Below are positions 9,415 through 17,494 of a stretch of DNA of 64,000 nt, in pieces. Origin of the DNA: CAVPMN01 sp963706425 (GTDB lineage Bacteria; Actinomycetota; Acidimicrobiia; Acidimicrobiales; Acidimicrobilacustridaceae); contig CAVPMN010000020.1 in the NCBI GenBank assembly GCA_963706425.1, forward strand, positions 1,488,001 to 1,552,000. The letters are read 5' to 3'. Numbering within the stretch: position 1 is the first letter of the stretch; the number at the start of each line of letters is the position of its first letter. The notes beneath the pieces were generated by a model. It was not told the origin of the DNA, ran no database searches, and saw only the letters and a list, made by a program, of their open reading frames with translations. The position numbers and the translations under genes were made by a program.

Positions 9415-10419
9415 CTAGATACGAGCATCCATGAACATGACCTTGAGGTCATCGAACGCTTCGATGCAGTGTCCGGCCCCCAGCACCACGCACTCTAGAG
9501 GGGCATCGACCAGGTGCACAGGAATCTCGGTCTCCTGCTCGAGGCGAAGGTCGAGCCCGCGCAGCATCCCGCCGCCGCCGACGAGGTGGATGCCCTGCCC
9601 GATGAGATCCTGCGCCAGCTCGGGCGGCGCCTGGCCGAGACAGGTGATGACGGTGTCGACCATGGCCGACACCGGTTCGTCGATGGCTTCTCGCACCTCG
9701 CCCGCGGTGAGGATCACGGTCTTCGGGAGGCCGCTCATCAACTCGCGCCCACGCACCTCGGCTGCGAACTCGTTCTCGGTGGGCCACGCAGAGCCGATGG
9801 TGACCTTGATCTCCTCGGCAGTGCGCTCGCCGATGGCGATGCCGTACTCGCGTCGGATGTAGGTCTGCAGGGCGGCGTCGATGTCGAACGAGCCCACCCG
9901 GATGGCTTCGAGGGCCACCACACCTCCGAGCGAGATGAGCGCGACCTCGGAGGTGCCACCGCCGATGTCGACCACCATGTTGCCGAGCGGTTCGTTGATG
10001 GGCAGCCCGGCTCCGATGGCGGCGGCCATCGGCTGCTCGATGAGATGGGCCTCGGAGGCGCCGGCCCGCTTGGCCGCCTCGATGACCGCCCGGCGCTCGA
10101 CCGCCGTGATGGCCGACGGCACGCAGATCACCACTCGCGGACGGTTCCAGCGGTTGACACCCACCCGCTGCAGCAGCAGCCGGATCATGCGCTGGGTGAT
10201 GTCGAAGTCGGTGATGGCGCCCTTGCGGAGCGGACGCACAGCGACGATGTAGCTCGGCGTGCGGCCGATCATCTGCCACGCCTCGTGGCCCATGGCCAAC
10301 ACGTCCTGCGTCCGGCTGTTGAGCGCGATCACAGACGGCTCGTTCAGCACGATGCCGTCGCCGCGGGCGTAGACGAGCGTGTTCGCCGTGCCCAGATCGA
10401 TGGCGAGGTCGCGAGCCAG
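9415..10419 (-). CDS. mreB: Rod-shape-determining actin homologue MreB
   Basis: Bacterial actin that guides lateral wall synthesis. The actin-ATPase motifs are present: phosphate-1 DLGTANT (residues 8-14), phosphate-2 DIGGGTSEVA, and adenosine motif GGGGMLRGL. About 334 residues is normal. Homology continues upstream of the first ATG (in LNEPSVIALN), so that ATG cannot be the start. The conserved N-terminus LARDLAIDLGTANTLVYARG begins at a CTG at 10417-10419, with another CTG at 10423-10425 that overlaps the stop of the preceding gene. No ATG, GTG or TTG is in frame, so the start is either a CTG or hidden by a local sequence error. Confidence 0.85.
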   Translation of the reverse strand: MARDLAIDLGTANTLVYARGDGIVLNEPSVIALNSRTQDVLAMGHEAWQMIGRTPSYIVAVRPLRKGAITDFDITQRMIRLLLQRVGVNRWNRPRVVICVPSAITAVERRAVIEAAKRAGASEAHLIEQPMAAAIGAGLPINEPLGNMVVDIGGGTSEVALISLGGVVALEAIRVGSFDIDAALQTYIRREYGIAIGERTAEEIKVTIGSAWPTENEFAAEVRGRELMSGLPKTVILTAGEVREAIDEPVSAMVDTVITCLGQAPPELAQDLIGQGIHLVGGGGMLRGLDLRLEQETEIPVHLVDAPLECVVLGAGHCIEAFDDLKVMFMDARI

Positions 10420-10421
10420 GA

Positions 10422-10652
10422 TCAGCGCCTCTCGCTGGGATCGGGGTCTGGCCCGGCCGACCCTCGCGAGCGCAGCCGAGACCGCAGGCCGGTCGCCGGT
10501 TGCTCCTGCTCGCGAGCAAGGGCCTTCATCTCACGTTGGAAGTCGTCGATGCTCGACATGAAGGTCTTGGGTCGGCGGTGGCGGAGCCAGAGCAGCACCG
10601 AGCCGATGAGGCTGCCGATGACGGCGACGAGGAGGAACGCGGCGTTGCCCAC
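10422..10652 (-). CDS. Small N-terminally membrane-anchored protein
   Basis: A 76-residue protein with one transmembrane segment (about residues 4-22, AAFLLVAVIGSLIGSVLLWL) and a basic, cytoplasmic-type tail rich in Arg and Gln with helical character (SSIDDFQREMKALAREQE). Function unknown. It lies between moaE (3 bp upstream) and mreB, whose first codons meet its stop codon. A coupled role in envelope or cytoskeleton work is possible but not shown by the sequence. Confidence 0.6.
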   Translation of the reverse strand: MGNAAFLLVAVIGSLIGSVLLWLRHRRPKTFMSSIDDFQREMKALAREQEQPATGLRSRLRSRGSAGPDPDPSERR

Positions 10653-10655
10653 GGG

Positions 10656-11210
10656 TCAACCCCGGGCCTCGGACGCGACGGGCGGGGCCGCGTCGACCTC
10701 CGCGATGTGCTGGGCGTCGACGCCCCAGCTCTCGCCGCCGTCCCAGACCTCGCGCTTCCAGATGGGCACCGATGACTTGAGCGTGTCGATGCCGAACCGG
10801 GCTGCGGCGAACGCCTCGTCTCGGTGAGGTGCGCTCACCACCACGATGACGGCCGACTCGCCGAGCGCCACGACGCCCGATCGATGGACGAGGGCGAGCC
10901 GTCCGATCTGGGGCCAACGACGACGCATCTCGGAGGCGATCGCGGTCAGCCTCGGACCGACCTCGGTGTCGTAGGCCTCGTAGTCGAGATGCGTCACACC
11001 AGTGCGACCCTCGGCGTGGTCCCGAACGTTGCCGCTGAAGAAGACCACGGCCCCGCAGTCGGGGCGGGTGGCCCACTCGACCGCTGCACCCGCAGGGAGC
11101 GGCGCCGACGTGAGCCCGAGCCAGTCGTCACCCGACTCGGGTGGCTCGAGGGCCGTCACCCCCACCGACGACGAGTCGGCACGGTCGTCGCGGTGTGGAG
11201 GCGTCGTCAC
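10656..11210 (-). CDS. moaE: Molybdopterin synthase catalytic subunit MoaE
   Basis: Large subunit of molybdopterin synthase, which inserts two sulfurs from thiocarboxylated MoaD into cyclic pyranopterin monophosphate during molybdenum cofactor synthesis. Family motifs are GAVVFFSGNVRDHAEGRTGV, LDYEAYDTEV, ALVHRSGVVALGESAVIVVV, SAPHRDEAF and the catalytic-lysine region TLKSSVPIWKREVWDGGESW. An N-terminal extension of about 45 residues precedes the domain. GTG 11210 is chosen as the first start clear of the divergent gene. No other moa gene is in the window. Confidence 0.85.
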   Translation of the reverse strand: MTTPPHRDDRADSSSVGVTALEPPESGDDWLGLTSAPLPAGAAVEWATRPDCGAVVFFSGNVRDHAEGRTGVTHLDYEAYDTEVGPRLTAIASEMRRRWPQIGRLALVHRSGVVALGESAVIVVVSAPHRDEAFAAARFGIDTLKSSVPIWKREVWDGGESWGVDAQHIAEVDAAPPVASEARG

Positions 11211-11344
11211 GGGCCCAATGCTAGTGACGCTTGCCGCCACACCTCGATTCCCCGCGCCGGCGTGGCGCGGTCCTGGTGCCGCTCCCTGCGAGGCGAGGTC
11301 GTGGCCGCGACCAGCGCGGCAAGACCCGTCACTATCCTCGCCGC

Positions 11345-12571
11345 ATGACCGATGACGACGAGCCCGACGACGCGTTCGGGTTCCAGCCCCCCCTCCCACC
11401 GGAGGATCGGCTGTGGCGTCATCCCTCCGAACTGGGCCCGGCCGGTGCCGTCAACCCCATCACGATCGTCAACCGCCCGTTGTCGTCGCGCCGCGTTTGG
11501 GGCGTGGCCGGGCTGGCCTGCCTGGTCGGCGCCGGAGCCATGTTCGCCGTCCTCGCAGGCACCGGGGCGCTCGACGACGAGGAGCCGGTCACGGCCGTCG
11601 AGCAGGTGCAGATCTCGGTGCCGAAGGACCCCGATGCCTCCGACCTGGCCATCGCGGAGCAGGTCCTCCCAGCGGTGGCGCGGGTCGACTCCACCGGCCC
11701 AGCCGGAGCTCGCAGCGGCACGGCCGTGGTCATCCGCACCGACGGCGTGCTGCTCACGTCGGCCGACGCGGTCGACGGAGCCGACAACCTCACGGTGACC
11801 TTCCACGACGACCAGACCGTCGAGGGCTCGATCATCGGCATCGACCACAACGAGGACGTCGCCGTCGTCAAGGTCGAGCGCGTCGACCTGCCGGCCGCCA
11901 CCATCGGCCGGGCCGATCAACTGCAGCTGGGAGAACGCACCGTGGTGATCTCGACCGACGGGCGCCAGCCGAGTGCCTCGTCGGTGGGCGTCGGGCTGGT
12001 CAGCGGGCTCGGCGAGAAGGTCGAAGAGCCACTCGAGCCGCCGCTCCACGGCATGATCCGAGCCAACGTGCGGGTGTCGTCGGACGCGACCGGTGCCCCG
12101 TTGATCGACAACGCGGGCGCGGTCGTCGGCATCGTGACCCGCCGAGGGCTCGACGACTCGGCGAACGGCGGCGCGGAGGCCGGGAGCACCGGGGAGCGCC
12201 TCGACGTGCGCTTCGCCACACCGATCGAGTGGGCCAAGCGCATCGCCGACGAGATGGTGACCTTCGGGAAGGTGTCGACGGTCTGGCTGGGTGTCGAGGG
12301 CAGCGACCTCACCCCCGACGAGGTCGATCGGGTCGGGCGCGAGGGCGCCCGGGTGGTCCGCGTCACCGACGGATCACCCGCGTCTGCGGCCGGCATGCAA
12401 CCTGGTGACATCGTGACCCAGGTCGACGACACGCCGGTGACCACCATGTCGTCGCTCATCGTGGCGTTGCGCTATCACGAGCCCGACGATGTCGTGCGCG
12501 TCGCCTACGTGCGCGCCGGCGAGGCCCAGATGTCGCTCGTCACCTTGGCCGAGAAAGACGCCGCCCCGTGA
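11345..12571 (+). CDS. HtrA/DegP-fold membrane protein lacking the catalytic His and Ser (pseudoprotease)
   Basis: A 408-residue protein built like HtrA: acidic cytoplasmic N-terminus (DRLWRHPSELG), one membrane segment (about 51-72), a trypsin-like domain (about 100-275) and a C-terminal PDZ domain (about 290-380, GSPASAAGMQPGDIVTQVDD). The active site is degraded. Where HtrA proteins have TNxHVV it reads TSADAV (His replaced by Asp141). Where they have GNSGGPL it reads DATGAPL (Ser replaced by Thr249). Asp171 is retained (HNEDVAVVKV). It is probably a non-proteolytic PDZ adaptor or sensor at the membrane. The true HtrA is encoded at 27863-29496. Divergent from moaE. Confidence 0.85.
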   Translation: MTDDDEPDDAFGFQPPLPPEDRLWRHPSELGPAGAVNPITIVNRPLSSRRVWGVAGLACLVGAGAMFAVLAGTGALDDEEPVTAVEQVQISVPKDPDASDLAIAEQVLPAVARVDSTGPAGARSGTAVVIRTDGVLLTSADAVDGADNLTVTFHDDQTVEGSIIGIDHNEDVAVVKVERVDLPAATIGRADQLQLGERTVVISTDGRQPSASSVGVGLVSGLGEKVEEPLEPPLHGMIRANVRVSSDATGAPLIDNAGAVVGIVTRRGLDDSANGGAEAGSTGERLDVRFATPIEWAKRIADEMVTFGKVSTVWLGVEGSDLTPDEVDRVGREGARVVRVTDGSPASAAGMQPGDIVTQVDDTPVTTMSSLIVALRYHEPDDVVRVAYVRAGEAQMSLVTLAEKDAAP

Positions 12572-12587
12572 GGGCCGAGGTGGAGCG

Positions 12588-13634
12588 TCAGCGCTCCTTG
12601 CTACTGCGACGGCGACGCAGCAGCAGCGCGGCTCCGGCGACGAGGCCGAGCGCTCCCGCGCCGACGGCGGCCAACGACAGCTCCTGGCGGGCCTGCGGGC
12701 TGAGCGACCGCAATGGGCCGGCCCGGTCGACGATGACGTAGGCCTCCTCGTTGGTGTGCTCGGGAGACCAGCCGGCGTCCTTCAGGCGGTCGTTCGCCAC
12801 CACCCAGGGCCGGGTCACGTAGGGCAACACGTCGGGCGGCACGTGGCTGAGGCCCAAGCGAAACCGCCAGTCGGCCACGCGACGGGCGAGGAAGCCGGGA
12901 ACCCGGAGCCGGGGCCGAGGTCCGCTGAGCTCACGCCACGCTTCGGTGGCGAGCCACCCGTCGGGCGCCACGTTGAACGGACCGTCGAGTCGCTGGCGCA
13001 CCGCGGTGTCGACGGCCGTGACCAGATCGTCGACGTGGAGGAACTGGCGGGGTGGGTCGTCGTCGCCCACCTCGAGCCCGGCCGACCGCCAGGGTGAGCG
13101 GCGGAACCACTCCGACCGCTCGGGCGCCACCACGACCACCGGGCGCAGGACGGCCGCCGTCGCGCCGTCGTGGTCGTCGCGCCAGGCAGCGGCCATACGC
13201 TCGATCTCGGCCCGTTCGACCACCGCGGCCAAGGCTGCGTCGGGCCGCAGCGGCGCATCCTCGGTGAGCGGCACGGGGTTGTCGGGCCACGCCCCGTAGA
13301 CCATGGCCGTCGACATCACGACGAGCTGGCGCACGCCTGCGTCGGCCGCGGCCGCGAGCAGTTGGCGACAGCGAGCGGCGTCGAGCCGAGCCCCACCGGT
13401 GCCATCGAGGTCGGGCCCGCTCAGCGGACCGAGCACCACCAGCACATCGGATCCGGCCAGCGATCCGGCCAGCGCGGCTCCGGTGCTCGTGGCCGCCACG
13501 TCGACGATCGTGGCGCCGGACGCCGTGAGGCGCCGCCCGACCCGCTCGGCGACGATGCTGCGGCCGCCGGCGATCACCACCACGGGGGTGGCGCCGAGGT
13601 CAGGGGACAACTCCGTCGAGATGCTGGTGCTCAC
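12588..13634 (-). CDS. NAD(P)-dependent epimerase/dehydratase-like protein with C-terminal membrane anchor
   Basis: A 348-residue extended-SDR-fold protein. The nucleotide-binding region is at the N-terminus (VVVIAGGRSIVAERVGRRL, a loose version of the glycine motif). VVMSTAMVYGAWP matches the Ser and Tyr region of epimerases. The Lys expected four residues after a catalytic Tyr is not evident, so activity is doubtful. FLHVDDLVTAVDTAVRQ and GPFNVAPDGWL are typical of sugar-nucleotide epimerases. The end has a hydrophobic helix (about 318-338) followed by an Arg cluster, suggesting a tail anchor. Convergent with the pseudoprotease gene. Confidence 0.7.
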   Translation of the reverse strand: MSTSISTELSPDLGATPVVVIAGGRSIVAERVGRRLTASGATIVDVAATSTGAALAGSLAGSDVLVVLGPLSGPDLDGTGGARLDAARCRQLLAAAADAGVRQLVVMSTAMVYGAWPDNPVPLTEDAPLRPDAALAAVVERAEIERMAAAWRDDHDGATAAVLRPVVVVAPERSEWFRRSPWRSAGLEVGDDDPPRQFLHVDDLVTAVDTAVRQRLDGPFNVAPDGWLATEAWRELSGPRPRLRVPGFLARRVADWRFRLGLSHVPPDVLPYVTRPWVVANDRLKDAGWSPEHTNEEAYVIVDRAGPLRSLSPQARQELSLAAVGAGALGLVAGAALLLRRRRSSKER

Positions 13635-13671
13635 CTGCCCATCATGCCCCCCACCCGCCTACCATGCCCTT

Positions 13672-14886
13672 GTGAGTCAAGGTCCCCCCGGCCAGAACCC
13701 CTTCGGTGACGACAACCCCTTCCAGGGGATGCCGATCTTCGGGGATCTGGCCCGCCTCTTCCAACAGCAGGGGCCGGTCGCGTGGGACGCGGCCCGACAG
13801 CTCGCCCTGTCCATCGCCACCAACGGTGAGACCGAGGCCAACGTCGACCCCCTCGAGCGCATCGCCATCGAACAGCTGGCCCGGGTGGCCGAGCTGCAGG
13901 TCGCCAACGCCACGGGTCTCAGCGTGTCGGTCGCCGGCGGGGGCATCACCATCGTGCCGGTCACCCGCTCGCAGTGGGTCCACCGCACGCTCGACGCCTA
14001 CCGGCCGATGTTCGAGGAGCTGGCGGCATCCCTCGACACCGACGACGACTCCCCCGTCGAGCCCGACCTCGATCCTTCGGCGGCCGACCCCATGGCGTGG
14101 ATGGCGCCGCTCATGGAGATGATCGGGCCGATGATGCTCGGGATGACGGCCGGCAGCATGGTCGGGCACCTGGCCCGGCGGGCGTTCGGCCAGTACGACC
14201 TGCCCATCCCTCGGCCGCAGAGCGACGAGCTCATGATCGTGCCGGCCACCCTCGACGAGTTCGGGCGCGCCTGGAGCCTGCCCGCCGACGATCTGCGTCT
14301 GTGGGTGTGCCTGTCCGAGGTCGCCCATCATGCGGTGCTCAACGTCCCCCATGTCCGCGAGCGCATCGAGACGTTGCTGCACGGCTATCTCTCCGGCTTC
14401 GAGGGGGGCGGCGGTGATCTCGAGGATCGGCTGGGCGGGCTCGAGCTCAGCGATCCGTCGCAGCTCGGCGATCTGCAATCGATGTTCGGCGATCCCGAGG
14501 TGTTGCTCGGCGCCATCCAGTCGCCGACCCAACGCGAGCTGCTCCCACAACTCGAAGCGCTGGTCGCCACCATCGTCGGCTATGTCGACCACGTCATGGA
14601 CGAGGTGGGCACGGGCCTCATCTCGAGCTACGGGATGCTCACCGAGGCGTTGCGGCGCCATCGGGTCGACGCCGACGCCTCCGACCGATTCGTCGAGCGG
14701 CTCTTCGGGCTCGAGCTCACCCAGGCCCAGTACGACCGAGGCGAGCGGTTCGTGCAGGGTGTCATCGAGCGGGCCGGCGCCGAGGGGCTCGCCCGCCTCT
14801 GGGACGACGCCGCCAACCTGCCCACGCCCGCCGAAGTCGACGCGCCCGGCTTGTGGCTGGCCCGCATCGACCTCCCGCTCGACTGA
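13672..14886 (+). CDS. Zincin-like metallopeptidase family protein (DUF2342 type)
   Basis: A 404-residue protein of the actinobacterial DUF2342 family (putative zinc-dependent hydrolases). Recognisable parts are the N-terminal Asn/Pro/Gly segment with NPFQGMPIFGDLARLF, the central hydrophobic GPMMLGMTAGSMVGHLARRAFGQYDLPIP, and ELMIVPATLDEFGRAWSLP. The expected HExxH zinc site appears as SEVAHHAVL, with Ser in place of the first His. Whether this is a subfamily trait or loss of zinc binding cannot be decided here. GTG 13672 is used. It faces an MFS gene. Confidence 0.75.
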   Translation: MSQGPPGQNPFGDDNPFQGMPIFGDLARLFQQQGPVAWDAARQLALSIATNGETEANVDPLERIAIEQLARVAELQVANATGLSVSVAGGGITIVPVTRSQWVHRTLDAYRPMFEELAASLDTDDDSPVEPDLDPSAADPMAWMAPLMEMIGPMMLGMTAGSMVGHLARRAFGQYDLPIPRPQSDELMIVPATLDEFGRAWSLPADDLRLWVCLSEVAHHAVLNVPHVRERIETLLHGYLSGFEGGGGDLEDRLGGLELSDPSQLGDLQSMFGDPEVLLGAIQSPTQRELLPQLEALVATIVGYVDHVMDEVGTGLISSYGMLTEALRRHRVDADASDRFVERLFGLELTQAQYDRGERFVQGVIERAGAEGLARLWDDAANLPTPAEVDAPGLWLARIDLPLD

Positions 14887-14935
14887 GTCGACTCCAGCCT
14901 GCCGCCTGCCGCCTGACGCGGGCGCGCCGCTCCGG

Positions 14936-16691
14936 TCAGCCTGCGTTCGGATCCGGCTGCGCGGGCTGGTCGTCGACGGTGGTGACGTCGTCGCGCCAGG
15001 GCGGCTCCGGATAGTCGAACGGCCGGCCGAGCGGCAACGTGGGCTGCACCACCGTGGGCCCGTCGCCCTCCGGCTGGTCCGGTGACGGCTCGTCGACCCT
15101 CTCCCGCTCACCCACGCCGTGGTCGAACGGCAGCGTCGGTGCAGTCGGGTCGACGTCGGCGAGCGGCTGCGACACGAACCCTGGTGGCGGCTCCCACGCC
15201 GTCGTTCGGCGTCGAGGGGCGGCGTGACCATCGTCGAGCGGACGGTGTCGCAGCAGGCGCACCCGCGGGGGGCGGAGGCAGGGGCGGCGGGGGTGGAGGC
15301 CGCCCGGCCTCGGTGCCGGTCGGCTCGTCTGGGGCGGCGTCCTGCGGGGAACCGCCAGCGTCGGTCCCGGCTGGGTCGGTGCCGGCAGGTCCTGTGTCCG
15401 CACCGGCACCCGTGAGCCGTCGCAACGCCGCCGGCACCCCCCGCCGACGGGCCGGCACGTGGCCGTGGCGCACCCGCCACATACCCCAGAGATACCAGGC
15501 GAGCGACGCGGTGGCGGTCAGCCCGACGAGGAAGAACCCCACCTCCGCAGGGATCGGCACGACGATCGGCAGCAGTGCGCCGATCACCCAGAAGAGCTGG
15601 AAACGGGTCTCGAAGCGGGCAAAGGATCGGCCGCGGTTGGCGTCGGGCGCGTCGCGCTGGATGATGGCGTCGAACGCCTGCTTCGAGGCGCTCGAGGTGG
15701 CGCCGACGATCATCGACAGCAACGCGGCTGCCGGCAGACCGCCGAGGGCGGTGGCGAGCAACGCCCCGACCGCGGTGACCGCCAGGTTGCCCACCAGGAT
15801 GCGCTCCTCCTCCGCGAGCCGTCGCAGGCGCGGCGCAGCCACGGCCCCGATGAAGAAGCCCAGCTGCGCCCCCGCCGCGGTCACGCCGAGATACCAGCCG
15901 GGCGCATCGGAGTCCTTGAAGTCGAACGCCAGCATGAAGATCAAGAAGCCGACGATCGCCCTGATCGACCCCATCGCCACCGACGCCATGAACACGGCCG
16001 CGCTGCGCAGCTCCATGCGCTCGACTTCGTCGGGAGCCTCGTTGGCGACCTGCACCGAGGGCAACTGGAACGCGAACACCGTGGCCGCGACGAACGCGAC
16101 GACCGCCAGCCCGAGAGTCCATTGCGATCCACCGAGCTTGAGCAGGATCCCGCCAGGGATGACCGCCACCACCACGGCGATCGCCGAGAGAACCGTGAGC
16201 TTGCTGTTGGCTTCGACCAGTTCGGTGTCGGATCGCACGGTGGTGGGCACCACCGCGCTCTTCGAGATCGTGTAGGTCTTCCCCAGCACCAGCATCAGGA
16301 AGGCCTCGGGGTAGAACAACAGGCTGTCGAGGTGGCGGATCACGAGCACGCACAACAGCGCCCGCAAGGCCATCGAGCCGACGATCACCCACCGCCGGCC
16401 ACCCTTGATGCGGTCGAGGGCGGGCCCGATCATGGGCGCGGCCACCGCGAACGGGGCGATCGTGAGCACCAGGTAGAGCGCCACGCGCCAGCGGGCGGAG
16501 TCGAAGTCGAGGCTGAAGAACACCGAGCCCGCCAACGCGATGGCAAAGAGGGCGTCGCCCGCCACGCCGAACGCATGGGTGCGGGCCAGCCGGGAGAACG
16601 GGGACGTGGCGAACGGCCGCCGCGGGTCGCGCGGCGAGTCGAGCAGCGGATGCTCGGGCGACGACGGGGGTCGGGCGTCCACGTCGACCAT
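14936..16691 (-). CDS. Major facilitator superfamily transporter with proline-rich tail (frame-disrupted tail)
   Basis: An MFS permease with about 10-12 hydrophobic segments from residue 35 to 420 and an MFS-type loop PALDRIKGGRRWV after the second helix. A long cytoplasmic tail follows, rich in Gly, Asp and Pro (PPPPPPLPPPP). The frame breaks in the tail near 15268 at a run of six G on the + strand (one likely extra). Beyond it the tail continues as WEPPPGFVSQPLADVDPTAPTLPF to a stop at 14936, giving 584 residues. Substrate unknown. It stands alone, 45 bp downstream-to-upstream from regX3. Confidence 0.75.
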
Positions 16692-16714
16692 GCTACGGGC
16701 GACCCCGCGGGAGA

Positions 16715-16733
16715 CCCCGGCGGGAGACCGGGG
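16715..16733 (-). terminator. Short GC hairpin after regX3
   Basis: A 6-bp all-GC stem (16715-16720 with 16728-16733) with a 7-nt loop, starting 3 bp past the regX3 stop. It is in the right place to end the long pst-phoU-senX3-regX3 transcript. Weak on its own. Confidence 0.4.
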
Positions 16734-16735
16734 AC

Positions 16736-17494
16736 TCAGGGCTTCGGCGCCTCATACTTGTAGCCGAGGCCACGAATGGTGACGATGCGTGTCGGGCTGG
16801 TCGGATCGGCCTCCACCTTCGAGCGCAGGCGCTTGATGTGGACGTCGAGCGTCTTGGTGTCGCCCACGTAGTCGGCCCCCCAGATGCGGTCGATCAGCAC
16901 GTCGCGGGTGAGGACCCGGCCCGCGTTCTCGAGCAGGAGCGCCAGCAGCTCGAACTCCTTGAGCGGGAGCTTGACCTGCGCTCCCCGGATGGTCACCTCG
17001 TGGCGCTGGTGGTCGACGGTCACGTCGCCCACGGTGATCACGTCCTCGCCGAGGTCGTCGGGCACCCGACCGCTGTCGACCGCTCCTCGCCGTCGCAGCA
17101 CCGCTCGCATCCTGGCCACCAGCTCGCGAAGGCGGTAGGGCTTGGTGACGTAGTCGTCGGCGCCCACCTCGAGCCCCACGACCGTGTCGATCTCGGATCC
17201 CTTGGCGGTCACCATGATGATCGGGACGTCGGACCGCGACCGCAGCTCACGGCACACGTCGATCCCCGACACCTTCGGCAACATGACGTCGAGCAGCACG
17301 AGGTCGGGCTGCACGTCGTCGAACACGTCGAGCGCTTCGGCGCCGTCGCGAGCGATACTCACCCGGAACCCCTCGCGCTTGAGGCCCACCATCAGGGCGT
17401 CGACGAAGGAGTCCTCGTCCTCCACCACCAGGACCGAGGTCGCAGGCGTCATGTCGCGTAGTTCGCCTTTCCGTTCGGGGGATTCGAGTCTCAT
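16736..17494 (-). CDS. regX3: Phosphate-responsive OmpR-family response regulator RegX3
   Basis: DNA-binding response regulator of the SenX3-RegX3 (PhoR-PhoB-like) system controlling the phosphate starvation response. The receiver domain (about 19-130) has the acidic pair EDED, phospho-acceptor Asp69 (LVLLDVMLP) and Lys in VTKPYRL. The winged-helix domain (about 150-250) ends in TRIVTIRGLGYKYE. ATG 17494 is favoured because it overlaps the senX3 stop by 4 bp, although the domain proper begins near MTPATS (17452). Its likely targets include the pst promoter, where PHO-box-like repeats are present. Confidence 0.9.
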   Translation of the reverse strand: MRLESPERKGELRDMTPATSVLVVEDEDSFVDALMVGLKREGFRVSIARDGAEALDVFDDVQPDLVLLDVMLPKVSGIDVCRELRSRSDVPIIMVTAKGSEIDTVVGLEVGADDYVTKPYRLRELVARMRAVLRRRGAVDSGRVPDDLGEDVITVGDVTVDHQRHEVTIRGAQVKLPLKEFELLALLLENAGRVLTRDVLIDRIWGADYVGDTKTLDVHIKRLRSKVEADPTSPTRIVTIRGLGYKYEAPKP

